From JACDER01 sp963717765 (GTDB taxonomy: Bacteria > Actinomycetota > Thermoleophilia > Gaiellales > Gaiellaceae), in the NCBI GenBank assembly GCA_963717765.1, contig CAVQWX010000007.1, positions 248,001 through 312,000 of the forward strand: a stretch of DNA of 64,000 nt. Direction: 5' to 3'. Shown here in pieces: positions 24,748 to 31,797 of the stretch (position 1 is the first letter of the stretch; every line of letters begins with the position of its first letter). A program made the translations under genes and the position numbers. The notes beneath the pieces are model-generated. The model was not told where the DNA came from and did not search any database. It was given only the letters and a program-made list of their open reading frames with translations.

Positions 24748-25527
24748 CTAGAGCGACCGTTGGTACGCCCGGAACGTCCACGTGGCCACGCCGGTCATGG
24801 CCAGCGTGAGCGCCAAGAGCAAGCCGATGTGCTCTCCGACGCTGCCCCAGTCCGTCCCGGGCAGCACGACTTGCCGCGCGGCGTCGACGCCCCAGTTCAC
24901 GGGGTTGTAGCGCGAGGTCACCTGAATCCAGTGCGGGACCTGGTTGATCGCGATGAGGGTGGACGAGAGGAAGAGAAGCGGAAGCCCGATGAAGTTCGCG
25001 ACCGCGATCATCGTCGCCTCCTTCCGCGTCAGCAGCGCGATCGCCGTGGAGAGGGCAGCGAAGGTGGCGGCGACCAGGCCGGCGGTGACGAGGACGATGA
25101 GCCAGCCCTGGAAGCCCGTGTCGATTCTCACTCCGAGCGCGAGCGCGATCAGCAGGATGATCAGGCCCTGGATCGTCGCGATCAGCGCAGCCCGCACGAC
25201 CTGTGAGGCGGTGAGCGCGAACCGGCTGACGGGAGTCGCGAGGAAGCGCGGGATCACCTCGCGGTCGAGGTCGGAGATCATCGCCATGCCGCTCCACGTC
25301 CCACCAAAGAACGCGTTCATCACGACGATCGCCGGTGCGAGGAACGTGATGTACGAGGTGGTCCCGAACCCACCGCCGGGCAGGTTCGTGACGTGCTTGA
25401 AGAGCTGGCCGTAGAGCGTCAGCCAGACGAGCGGCTGGATGACGAGCAGCGCGATCCAGATCGGCTCGCGCATGAGGTTGCGCGCCTGCCGGCCGACCAT
25501 GTACCAGGTGTCCCGCGCAACGTTCAT
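24748..25527 (-). CDS. ABC-2 type transporter permease (DrrB-like)
   Basis: 259 aa from ATG 25527, in an ATGA overlap with the ATPase gene. Six hydrophobic segments are visible, including WIALLVIQPLVWLTLYGQLF and FIGLPLLFLSSTLIAIN. The segment LPLLFLSSTLIAINQVPHWIQ followed by NPVNWGVDAARQ is characteristic of the DrrB/NodJ group of drug and polysaccharide exporters. It pairs with the upstream DrrA-like ATPase to form a half-size exporter. The 183 nt between its 3' end and vapB show nothing convincing. Confidence 0.88.
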   Translation of the reverse strand: MNVARDTWYMVGRQARNLMREPIWIALLVIQPLVWLTLYGQLFKHVTNLPGGGFGTTSYITFLAPAIVVMNAFFGGTWSGMAMISDLDREVIPRFLATPVSRFALTASQVVRAALIATIQGLIILLIALALGVRIDTGFQGWLIVLVTAGLVAATFAALSTAIALLTRKEATMIAVANFIGLPLLFLSSTLIAINQVPHWIQVTSRYNPVNWGVDAARQVVLPGTDWGSVGEHIGLLLALTLAMTGVATWTFRAYQRSL

Positions 25528-26483
25528 TCCTCGACCGCTTCGTCCTCTTCGCGGAAGTCGCGGCCCGTGTAGTGGAGATAGACGTCGTCGAGGGAGGGCC
25601 TGTGGGAGTCGACCGCCTCGACCGCGATTCCGCTTCGGTCGAGCGCGGAAAGGATCTGCGGGATGGCGCGCGCGCCGGTCTCGACGCGGGTGCGCAGCTG
25701 ACGGCCCTCCGTGCGCACCTCGCGTACGACGTCCAATCCTTCGATGATGCGGCGCGCCTCGGGCGTGTTCCCGTCGGACAGCTCCACGGTGACGGAATCG
25801 CCCTCGAGGCTCTTTTTGAGCTCGGTGGGAGTTCCCTCGACGACGACATGCCCGCGACTCACGATCGCGAGTCGGTTGGCGAGGTGGTCTGCCTCCTCCA
25901 GGTAGTGCGTCGTCAGCAGGATGGTCAGCGCCTCCTGCCCCGCGATCCGGCCGAGCTCGTCCCACATGCTCACGCGCGCCTCGGGATCGAGGCCGGTGGT
26001 CGGCTCGTCGAGGTAGACGACGCGCGGACGGTGGACGAGCCCGAGCGCGACGTCGAGTCGCCGCTTCATGCCGCCGGAGTAGCCGCGGACGACGCGATCG
26101 GCAGCGTCTTCGATGCCAACGAGCCGGAGGAGCTCGTTCACGCGGCTCTTCAGCGCCGTGCCGTGCATGCGCTGGATTCGTCCCTGCAGCATCAGGTTCT
26201 CGCGGCCCGTCGCGTCGCGGTCGACGCCGGAACCCTGAGGGACGTAGCCGATCGTGCGCCGGACGCCGTTCGGATCCTTCACCACGTCCTGCATGACCAC
26301 CTCGGCACGCCCGGAATCCGGCTTCGTGAGCGTGGCGAGAACCTTGACCGTCGTCGTCTTGCCGGCGCCGTTCGGGCCGAGGAGCCCGAAGACCTCGCCT
26401 TCGCCGACGGTGAACGAGATGCCGTCCAGCGCCTGGACGTCTCCGTAGGACTTCCGCAGGTCTTCGACGACGATCGCGTCCAC
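25524..26483 (-). CDS. ABC transporter ATPase, daunorubicin-resistance (DrrA) type
   Basis: 319 aa from GTG 26483. Walker A GLLGPNGAGKTTTVK (~residue 40), the ABC signature YSGGMKRRLDVALG, Walker B VVYLDEPTTGLDPEA and switch His in LLTTHYLEEAD are all present. The C-terminal ~90 residues (VTVELSDGN and following, up to DDVYLHYTGRDF) form the regulatory extension of DrrA-type ATPases. With the permease it probably exports a hydrophobic compound or lipid. First gene of the two-gene operon, divergent from the M15 peptidase. Confidence 0.92.
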   Translation of the reverse strand: MDAIVVEDLRKSYGDVQALDGISFTVGEGEVFGLLGPNGAGKTTTVKVLATLTKPDSGRAEVVMQDVVKDPNGVRRTIGYVPQGSGVDRDATGRENLMLQGRIQRMHGTALKSRVNELLRLVGIEDAADRVVRGYSGGMKRRLDVALGLVHRPRVVYLDEPTTGLDPEARVSMWDELGRIAGQEALTILLTTHYLEEADHLANRLAIVSRGHVVVEGTPTELKKSLEGDSVTVELSDGNTPEARRIIEGLDVVREVRTEGRQLRTRVETGARAIPQILSALDRSGIAVEAVDSHRPSLDDVYLHYTGRDFREEDEAVEE

Positions 26484-26526
26484 GCGATCGAGTTTACGGA
26501 GGGTCCAGTCCGGGCTCTCCGGTACC

Positions 26527-27189
26527 TTGGGGCGCGGCGTGCGCCGGGGTCTTCTCCTTCTTACAGTGCTCGCGGTTGCGGTTCCGGCCGCGGCGTCCAC
26601 ACAGCGCAGCGCCAAGTTCGCGTGGCGGATCTCGCCGATCGGCGCTGCGCAGAAACGGGTCATGACAGGGATCTCCTGGCATTCGGGCTGTCCGGTCGGC
26701 CTGTCGGAGCTGCGCGACGTCCGGGTGTCGTACATCGGCTTCGACGGAAAGCGCCACCTCGGGCAGATCATCGTCAACGGCTCCGTGGCGAAGTCGGTCG
26801 TCAGCGTCTTCCGGAAGCTGTATTTCGCGCGCTACCCGATCCGTCGCATGGTGCCCGTGGACGTGTACCGCGGCAGCGACTTCGGCTCGATCGAGCACGA
26901 CAACACCTCGTCCTTCAACTGCCGGAACGCGACCGGCTCCAGCAACTGGTCGAACCACGCCTACGGGCTCGCGATCGACCTGAACCCGCTGGAGAACCCC
27001 TACGTGTCCGGCGGCCGGACGTCACACGCCGGGAGCGTGAGGTACCTCGACCGCTCGAAGCACTACAAGGGGATGATCCATCCAGGCGACTTCGTCGTTC
27101 GCGCCTTCGAGTCGATCGGGTGGGGCTGGGGCGGCTACTGGAGCGGCTCCGTCAGAGACCTGCAGCACTTCTCGGCGAACGGCCGCTGA
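26527..27189 (+). CDS. Secreted M15-family D-Ala-D-Ala carboxypeptidase-like protein
   Basis: 220 aa from TTG 26527 (GTG 26539 also possible). Residues ~5-24 (RRGLLLLTVLAVAVPAAAS) are a Sec signal peptide. The C-terminal domain has NWSNHAYGLAIDLNP, the H-x6-D zinc motif of VanY/M15 peptidases, and a second His in DLQHFS at the end. These enzymes trim peptidoglycan stem peptides. The N-terminal part contains DVRVSYIGFDGKRHLGQIIV, typical of the actinobacterial M15 subgroup. It is followed by another secreted protein gene. Confidence 0.85.
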   Translation: MGRGVRRGLLLLTVLAVAVPAAASTQRSAKFAWRISPIGAAQKRVMTGISWHSGCPVGLSELRDVRVSYIGFDGKRHLGQIIVNGSVAKSVVSVFRKLYFARYPIRRMVPVDVYRGSDFGSIEHDNTSSFNCRNATGSSNWSNHAYGLAIDLNPLENPYVSGGRTSHAGSVRYLDRSKHYKGMIHPGDFVVRAFESIGWGWGGYWSGSVRDLQHFSANGR

Positions 27190-27199
27190 ACGGTCGGGC

Positions 27200-27228
27200 T
27201 TGTAACTACGGCCGAGTCTTTCTACGAT
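27200..27228 (+). promoter_or_regulatory. Predicted promoter of the secreted protein gene at 27237
   Basis: TTGTAA (27200-27205) and TACGAT (27223-27228) are separated by 17 nt. The predicted transcription start falls within a few bases of TTG 27237, so the transcript would be nearly leaderless; this is the main support for that start codon. Confidence 0.5.
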
Positions 27229-27236
27229 GCGCGCCC

Positions 27237-28214
27237 TTGCTACGAGCTCTGCCACTCGTCGCCATCCTCGCCGCCCTCTGGGCGAGCTCGTCCCAGGCTG
27301 CACAGCTGATCACCAACCGGGGCGCGGTCCACGTCCGGCTACAGGCCAACTCCAAGGGGGAGGCGCTCCTCACCTATCGCTCGAATGGAAAGTTGCACCG
27401 CGTGCTCGTGTGGGGCGCGCTCAACGCGGTGCACCCGGCCCGTGGCGCGAAGCAGCAGGCGTTCGAGCTGGACTATTCCGGCGGCTGGAGCACGCACCAC
27501 ACGAAGTACTGGGCGAGCTTCCCGGGCAAGTGCGACGGCTACGACGGCCCGGCACTCCCGAACGTGGTCGCCGCGTGCAAGGCGCCTGACGGCAGCTACT
27601 GGGTCGCTCAGAGCTGGCGACAACTCCTGCCCGACCTGGGCTACCTGCCGTGGCTACCCGTCCAGAAGGCCAAATGGCTCTTCCTCTCGCACTGGACGGG
27701 CGCAGTCGCGCAGATCGAGGCGGGCATGGACTGGATCTACCACGGCCGGTGGCAGCAGATCTTCGCGCGCGTGACCTATCGCGGCCATCCTGTCCACGGG
27801 TTCGGCAGCTCGAGGTACGGCGTTCCCACCGACGCGTTCGGGCGGCTCGTCTACGTGGACACGCACAACTCCTCGTACGGCGCCGGTTGGCGCCGGGAGC
27901 ACTCGGGGGTCACCCACAACCCCACGGGCCTCTTCTGCCACGGCCTCTCCCCGCAGAATCCGACTATCGGCGGCTACCGGCATCCACCGGGCCAGACCGC
28001 GCCGCGCGGCCCGGGCACGGGGGACAAGTACCGGCTCACGGTCGACGGCCCCGGTGTGACGCCGATCGTGGGGAAGGTCATCGCGGGCCTGCACGAGTAC
28101 GACGCGACCGACCCGGACGACGTTGCGCAGCAACGAGAGCAGCTCGCGCGGCTGGAAGCCTGGGGCGGCCGCGGTGAGCGCGGCGACTGCGGCATGGGTT
28201 GGTTCGAGCCGTGA
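27237..28214 (+). CDS. Secreted protein of unknown function
   Basis: 325 aa. A signal peptide LRALPLVAILAALWASSSQA is followed by about 300 residues rich in Trp, Tyr, His and Gly. I do not recognise a characterised family. Visible features are a beta-rich N-terminal domain (VHVRLQANSKGEALLTYRS), a Trp-rich middle (WVAQSWRQLLPDLGYLPW, HWTGAVAQIEAGMDW), paired Cys residues (GKCDGYDG, VVAACKAPD, LFCHGLSP) that could form disulphides, and a conserved-looking end GERGDCGMGWFEP. It probably acts at the cell surface. The open frame runs far upstream through other genes, so the start rests on the signal peptide and promoter. Confidence 0.65.
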   Translation: MLRALPLVAILAALWASSSQAAQLITNRGAVHVRLQANSKGEALLTYRSNGKLHRVLVWGALNAVHPARGAKQQAFELDYSGGWSTHHTKYWASFPGKCDGYDGPALPNVVAACKAPDGSYWVAQSWRQLLPDLGYLPWLPVQKAKWLFLSHWTGAVAQIEAGMDWIYHGRWQQIFARVTYRGHPVHGFGSSRYGVPTDAFGRLVYVDTHNSSYGAGWRREHSGVTHNPTGLFCHGLSPQNPTIGGYRHPPGQTAPRGPGTGDKYRLTVDGPGVTPIVGKVIAGLHEYDATDPDDVAQQREQLARLEAWGGRGERGDCGMGWFEP

Positions 28215-28249
28215 GACACTCTCAGCCGCGTCAGTAGACTCACGCCGCG

Positions 28250-29389
28250 GTGGACCTGTACGAGTACCAGGGCAAGGAGCTGTTCGCGCGCTTCGGCATT
28301 CCGGTGTCGGAGGGAGGGCTCGCGACCACGCCGGAGGAGGCGCGTGCGGTTGCCGAGGAGATCGGCGGCCAGGTCGTCGTGAAGGCGCAGGTGCTGACCG
28401 GCGGTCGGGGCAAGGCCGGCGGCGTCAAGCTCGCCGAGGATCCCGACGACGCGGAGGCGAAGGCGCGCGACATCCTCGGCCTCGACATCCGGGGCCACGT
28501 CGTCAAGAAGCTGTGGATCGAGCAGGCCTCGGATATCGCCAAGGAGTACTACCTCTCGATCACGTTCGACCGCGGCGAGAAGAAGCCGCTCTTCATGCTC
28601 ACGACCGAGGGCGGCGTCGAGATCGAGGTGGTCGCCGAGCAGAACCCTGACGCGCTCTCGCGCCTGCACATCGATCCGCTGGAGGGCTTCCAGCCCTGGC
28701 AGGCCCGCCGCCTCATCTACGGCGCCGGGATCGAGGATCCGGGCGAGCAGAAGCAGATCCTGAACATCATCGGCCGCCTCTACCTCGCCTTCATCGAGTG
28801 CGACGCCATGCTGTGCGAGATCAACCCGCTGATCGTCACCCCGGAGGGCGAGGTGCGCGCGCTCGACTCCAAGTTCACCGTCGACGACAACGCGCTCTAC
28901 CGGCACGAGGACATCGCGGCCATGCGAGACTTCGACGCGTATCCGCCGGAGGAGCGCCTTGCCCGCGAGAAGGGCGTCACCTACGTCAAGCTCGACGGCG
29001 AGGTCGGCATCCTCGGCAACGGCGCCGGCCTCGTCATGTCCACGCTGGACGTGATCGCGCTGGCCGGCGGACGTCCGGCGAACTTCTGCGACCTCGGGGG
29101 TGGGGGAGACGCGGAGGGCGTCGTGGACGCGCTCGAGGTCATCACCTCCGACCCGCAGGTCAACTCCATCCTCTTCAACATCTTCGGCGGGATCACGCGC
29201 TGCGATGAGGTGGCGCGCGGGATCCTGACGGCGCTCGACCGCATGGACATCGACCATCCGATCGTCGTCCGGCTGGACGGGACGAACGCAGAGGAGGGGC
29301 GTCGGCTCCTCGAGGAGTCCGATGCGCCGATCGATGTCGAGCCGACGATGCTGGACGCCGCCAGGCGGGCGGTGGAGCTGGTCGGATGA
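28250..29389 (+). CDS. sucC: Succinate-CoA ligase, beta subunit
   Basis: 379 aa. The N-terminal ATP-grasp begins DLYEYQGKELFARFGIPV; KAQVLTGGRGKAGGVK is the nucleotide loop, and DAMLCEINPLIV plus ALDSKFTVDDNA supply metal ligands. The C-terminal half has NGAGLVMSTLDVI, FCDLGGGGDAE and FNIFGGITRCDEVA, the succinate/CoA-side motifs. It converts succinyl-CoA to succinate with NTP formation, together with SucD. GTG 28250 is preceded by TAGACT at 9 nt. Its stop overlaps the inserted methyltransferase gene (ATGA). Confidence 0.96.
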   Translation: MDLYEYQGKELFARFGIPVSEGGLATTPEEARAVAEEIGGQVVVKAQVLTGGRGKAGGVKLAEDPDDAEAKARDILGLDIRGHVVKKLWIEQASDIAKEYYLSITFDRGEKKPLFMLTTEGGVEIEVVAEQNPDALSRLHIDPLEGFQPWQARRLIYGAGIEDPGEQKQILNIIGRLYLAFIECDAMLCEINPLIVTPEGEVRALDSKFTVDDNALYRHEDIAAMRDFDAYPPEERLAREKGVTYVKLDGEVGILGNGAGLVMSTLDVIALAGGRPANFCDLGGGGDAEGVVDALEVITSDPQVNSILFNIFGGITRCDEVARGILTALDRMDIDHPIVVRLDGTNAEEGRRLLEESDAPIDVEPTMLDAARRAVELVG

Positions 29390-30030
29390 CCGACGTCTGG
29401 TCCGAGCGCGCGCAGGCCTACGCCGACAGCGACACGCACCGCGAGGGGAGCGACCTCGACCTGCTCGTTTCCTGGGCCGAGGGAGAGACCGCGCTCGACG
29501 TCGCGACCGGCGGCGGGCATGTCGGGCGGCGGCTGCGGCAGGAAGGGTTCTCGGTCGTCTCGTCTGATCCTGCGCCCGGCATGAAGGCCGATGTCGTCTG
29601 CCGCGCCGAGGACCTTCCCTTCGCCGACTCGAGCTTCGACACCGTCGTCAGCCGGATCGCGCCGCACCACTTCGGCGACATCCGCGCGGCGATCGGTGAG
29701 ATGGCGCGCGTCGCGCGGCGGGTGGTACTCGTCGAGGACACGCTCTACGAGAGCGAGGCGATCGAGGAGATCGAGCGCCTGTATCACGACCCGACACACG
29801 TCCGCTCCTACTCGGAGGCCGAGTGGCGCTCGTTCCTCGAAGACTCGGGGCTCGAGGTGGAGGAGGTCGCGTTCGAGGAGAAGTGGCGCGAGGTCGAAGC
29901 CTGGTGCGACCGCACCGGCTGCGTCGGCCCGGACCGGCTGCGCGTGAAGGAGCTGCTCGGCGACCGGATCGACGAGCGCGGCGGCTACACCGACACGAAG
30001 ATCCTGCTCAGGGCGAGGAAGCGGACCTAG
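29386..30030 (+). CDS. SAM-dependent methyltransferase inserted between sucC and sucD
   Basis: 214 aa. ALDVATGGGHVGRRLRQEG is the SAM-binding loop, SSDPAPGM and VCRAEDLPFADSSFDTVVSRIAPHHF the following motifs of a Methyltransf_11/UbiE-like enzyme. LYHDPTHVRSYSEAEW in the C-terminal half suggests a small-molecule substrate. Start overlaps sucC by 4 nt and stop overlaps sucD by 1 nt (TAGTG), so all three are co-translated. A methyltransferase between the two subunits of one enzyme is unusual; its link to succinyl-CoA metabolism is not evident. Confidence 0.82.
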   Translation: MTDVWSERAQAYADSDTHREGSDLDLLVSWAEGETALDVATGGGHVGRRLRQEGFSVVSSDPAPGMKADVVCRAEDLPFADSSFDTVVSRIAPHHFGDIRAAIGEMARVARRVVLVEDTLYESEAIEEIERLYHDPTHVRSYSEAEWRSFLEDSGLEVEEVAFEEKWREVEAWCDRTGCVGPDRLRVKELLGDRIDERGGYTDTKILLRARKRT

Positions 30031-30911
30031 TGGCGATCATCGTCGACACCGACACCCGCCTCGTCGTCCAGGGGCTGACCGGCCGAGAGGGCCGCTTCCA
30101 CGGCCTGCGCAACCGCAAGTACGGGACGAACGTCGTCGCCGGCGTCACCCCCGGGAAGGGCGGCCAGGACGTCGAGGGCGTCCCGGTCTTCGACACCGTG
30201 ATCGAGGCGGTCGAGGAGGCCGGAGCGAACACGTCGCTGGTCTTCGTGCCGGGCCCGTATACGCCCGACGCGATCTACGAGGCCGTCGACTCCGGAATCA
30301 GGACGGTCATCGCCATCGCCGAGCATGTGCCGGCCCACGACATGCTGCGCGTCTACAACTACGTCCAGGGCCTCGACATTACGCTCGTCGGCCCGAACTG
30401 CCCCGGTGTGCTCTCCCCGGGCAAGGCGAACGTCGGGATCATCCCCGGCGAGATCTTCAGCGAGGGCTCGATCGGGCTCGTCTCCCGCTCGGGGACGCTC
30501 ACGTACCAGATCGGCCACGAGCTCACGCAGCTCGGGCTCGGCAACTCGACGATCGTGGGGATCGGCGGCGACCCGATCGTGGGCTCTTCCTTCATCGACA
30601 TCCTCGCCAAGTTCGAGAACGATCCCGAGACCGAGCGCGTGGTGATGGTCGGCGAGATCGGCGGCGACGAGGAGGAGAAGGCCGCGCGCTTCATCGAGGC
30701 GAGCATGTCCAAGCCGGTCTTCGCCTACATCGCCGGCTTCACCGCCCCGCCGGGCAAGACGATGGGCCACGCCGGCGCGATCATCTCCGGCTCGTCCGGA
30801 ACCGCGGAGGGCAAGAAGGAGGCCCTCGAGGCGGTCGGGATCACTGTCGGGACGACGCCGACCGAGGTGGCGCAACTCGTGGCCGATGCGGCTGCGGGCG
30901 CCATGGCCTGA
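30030..30911 (+). CDS. sucD: Succinate-CoA ligase, alpha subunit
   Basis: 293 aa from GTG 30030. The CoA-binding domain starts VVQGLTGREGRFH and has GVTPGKGGQ; LVGPNCPGVLSPGKANVGIIP and GLVSRSGTLTYQ follow. The active-site histidine that is phosphorylated is in TMGHAGAIISGSSGTA. The length is standard. It completes the ligase with SucC and catalyses the substrate-level phosphorylation step of the TCA cycle. Confidence 0.96.
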   Translation: MAIIVDTDTRLVVQGLTGREGRFHGLRNRKYGTNVVAGVTPGKGGQDVEGVPVFDTVIEAVEEAGANTSLVFVPGPYTPDAIYEAVDSGIRTVIAIAEHVPAHDMLRVYNYVQGLDITLVGPNCPGVLSPGKANVGIIPGEIFSEGSIGLVSRSGTLTYQIGHELTQLGLGNSTIVGIGGDPIVGSSFIDILAKFENDPETERVVMVGEIGGDEEEKAARFIEASMSKPVFAYIAGFTAPPGKTMGHAGAIISGSSGTAEGKKEALEAVGITVGTTPTEVAQLVADAAAGAMA

Positions 30912-30921
30912 TGAGGTTTAC

Positions 30922-30934
30922 GTTATCATGACGC
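30922..30934 (+). promoter_or_regulatory. -10 box and imperfect palindrome before the XRE gene
   Basis: TATCAT (30924-30929) ends 6 nt before ATG 30936, fitting a leaderless start. It is embedded in an imperfect palindrome (GTTATCATGAC, symmetric at most positions), a plausible operator for autoregulation by the XRE protein. Confidence 0.4.
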
Positions 30935-30935
30935 T

Positions 30936-31256
30936 ATGTCCGCTTGGGCGATCGTTCGGGAGGCCCGCGCCCGCGCGAACCTGAGCCAGCGCGAGCTCGG
31001 CCGGCGGGCCGGCAAGGCCCAGTCGGAGATTGCTCGCATCGAAGGCGGACGCCAGGATCCATCTTTTGGCACGCTGGAGCGGCTCGTCCGGGCCGCCGGG
31101 CTTGACCTCGAGATCCACCTCGCTCCGCGAAATCGCCACGACGAGCGGCTCATCGAGTGGATGCTCTCGCTCACTCCAGAGGAGCGGCTCGCGGCGCTCG
31201 AAGAGCAGTCGATGCTCGTCGCCTGTGCGCAATTGCTGGACGATGGCACGACGTAG
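30936..31256 (+). CDS. XRE-family helix-turn-helix regulator (putative antitoxin)
   Basis: 106 aa. Residues 5-60 form an HTH_3 domain: AIVREARARANLSQRELGRRAGKAQSEIARIEGG. The C-terminal half (RLIEWMLSLTPEERLAALEEQ) is a helical tail that may bind the partner. It overlaps the downstream nucleotidyltransferase gene by 14 nt, the classical layout of an antitoxin-toxin or regulator-effector pair. The promoter region contains a palindrome at the -10, fitting autorepression. Confidence 0.8.
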   Translation: MSAWAIVREARARANLSQRELGRRAGKAQSEIARIEGGRQDPSFGTLERLVRAAGLDLEIHLAPRNRHDERLIEWMLSLTPEERLAALEEQSMLVACAQLLDDGTT

Positions 31257-31767
31257 ATCGCGGCCGCCCCTGCTGCGCGCGCGGACCATTCTCGAGACGC
31301 TGGCACACCACGAGGTCGAGTACGTCCTGATCGGCGGCGTCGCCGAAAGGCTCTGGGGCTCTCCGCGCGCAACTGACGACATCGATATCTGCCCGGCCGG
31401 GGATCGCGAGAATCGCCGGCGGCTCGCCGCCGCGCTGAACGAGCTCGGGGCCAGGTTCCGTCCCCCAGGGCTCGAGGAGGGGTACCCAGCTCCGGAGCCC
31501 TGGAGTGAGGCGAGCTTCCCTCGTTTTGCGAGCCTCGCGCTCGTAACCGAATACGGCTGGCTTGACGTGTGGTTTCGGCCCGACGGGACGAACGGGTACG
31601 GCGAACTGCGCGAGCACGCCGGCGCAGTCGAGATCGGCCCAATCCAGGTGAAGCTGGCGAGCCTGGACGACATCATCAGGTCGAAAGAGGCCGCCGGAGG
31701 GACCAGATACCTGACCCATCTGCCTCTCCTGAGAGAGCTGCGTGAGCAGCGGCGCAATCTCCCCTGA
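31243..31767 (+). CDS. Nucleotidyltransferase-fold protein (putative toxin, AbiEii/MenT-like)
   Basis: 174 aa from ATG 31243. VEYVLIGGVAERLWGSPRATDDIDICP carries the G-G-x(n)-D-x-D signature of minimal nucleotidyltransferases, and YGWLDVWF supplies a third acidic position. KLASLDDIIRSKEAAGG near the C-terminus is typical of DUF6036/AbiEii-type proteins. Relatives in type IV-like or MenAT systems modify tRNA 3' ends or ribosomal components. Coupling to the XRE gene supports a toxin-antitoxin interpretation, which is inferred. It is followed after 30 nt by the GHKL ATPase gene, which has its own promoter-like box. Confidence 0.7.
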   Translation: MARRRSRPPLLRARTILETLAHHEVEYVLIGGVAERLWGSPRATDDIDICPAGDRENRRRLAAALNELGARFRPPGLEEGYPAPEPWSEASFPRFASLALVTEYGWLDVWFRPDGTNGYGELREHAGAVEIGPIQVKLASLDDIIRSKEAAGGTRYLTHLPLLRELREQRRNLP

Positions 31768-31797
31768 GCTGTCGTCGGGCGACCCTATTCTGTCCGC

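Noticed and set aside
25572..28214. An 880-codon open frame on the plus strand across the ABC transporter and M15 genes
   Set aside because: Only the last 325 codons (from 27237) have coding character and a signal peptide; the upstream part is antisense of the ABC ATPase in a GC-rich third-frame shadow.
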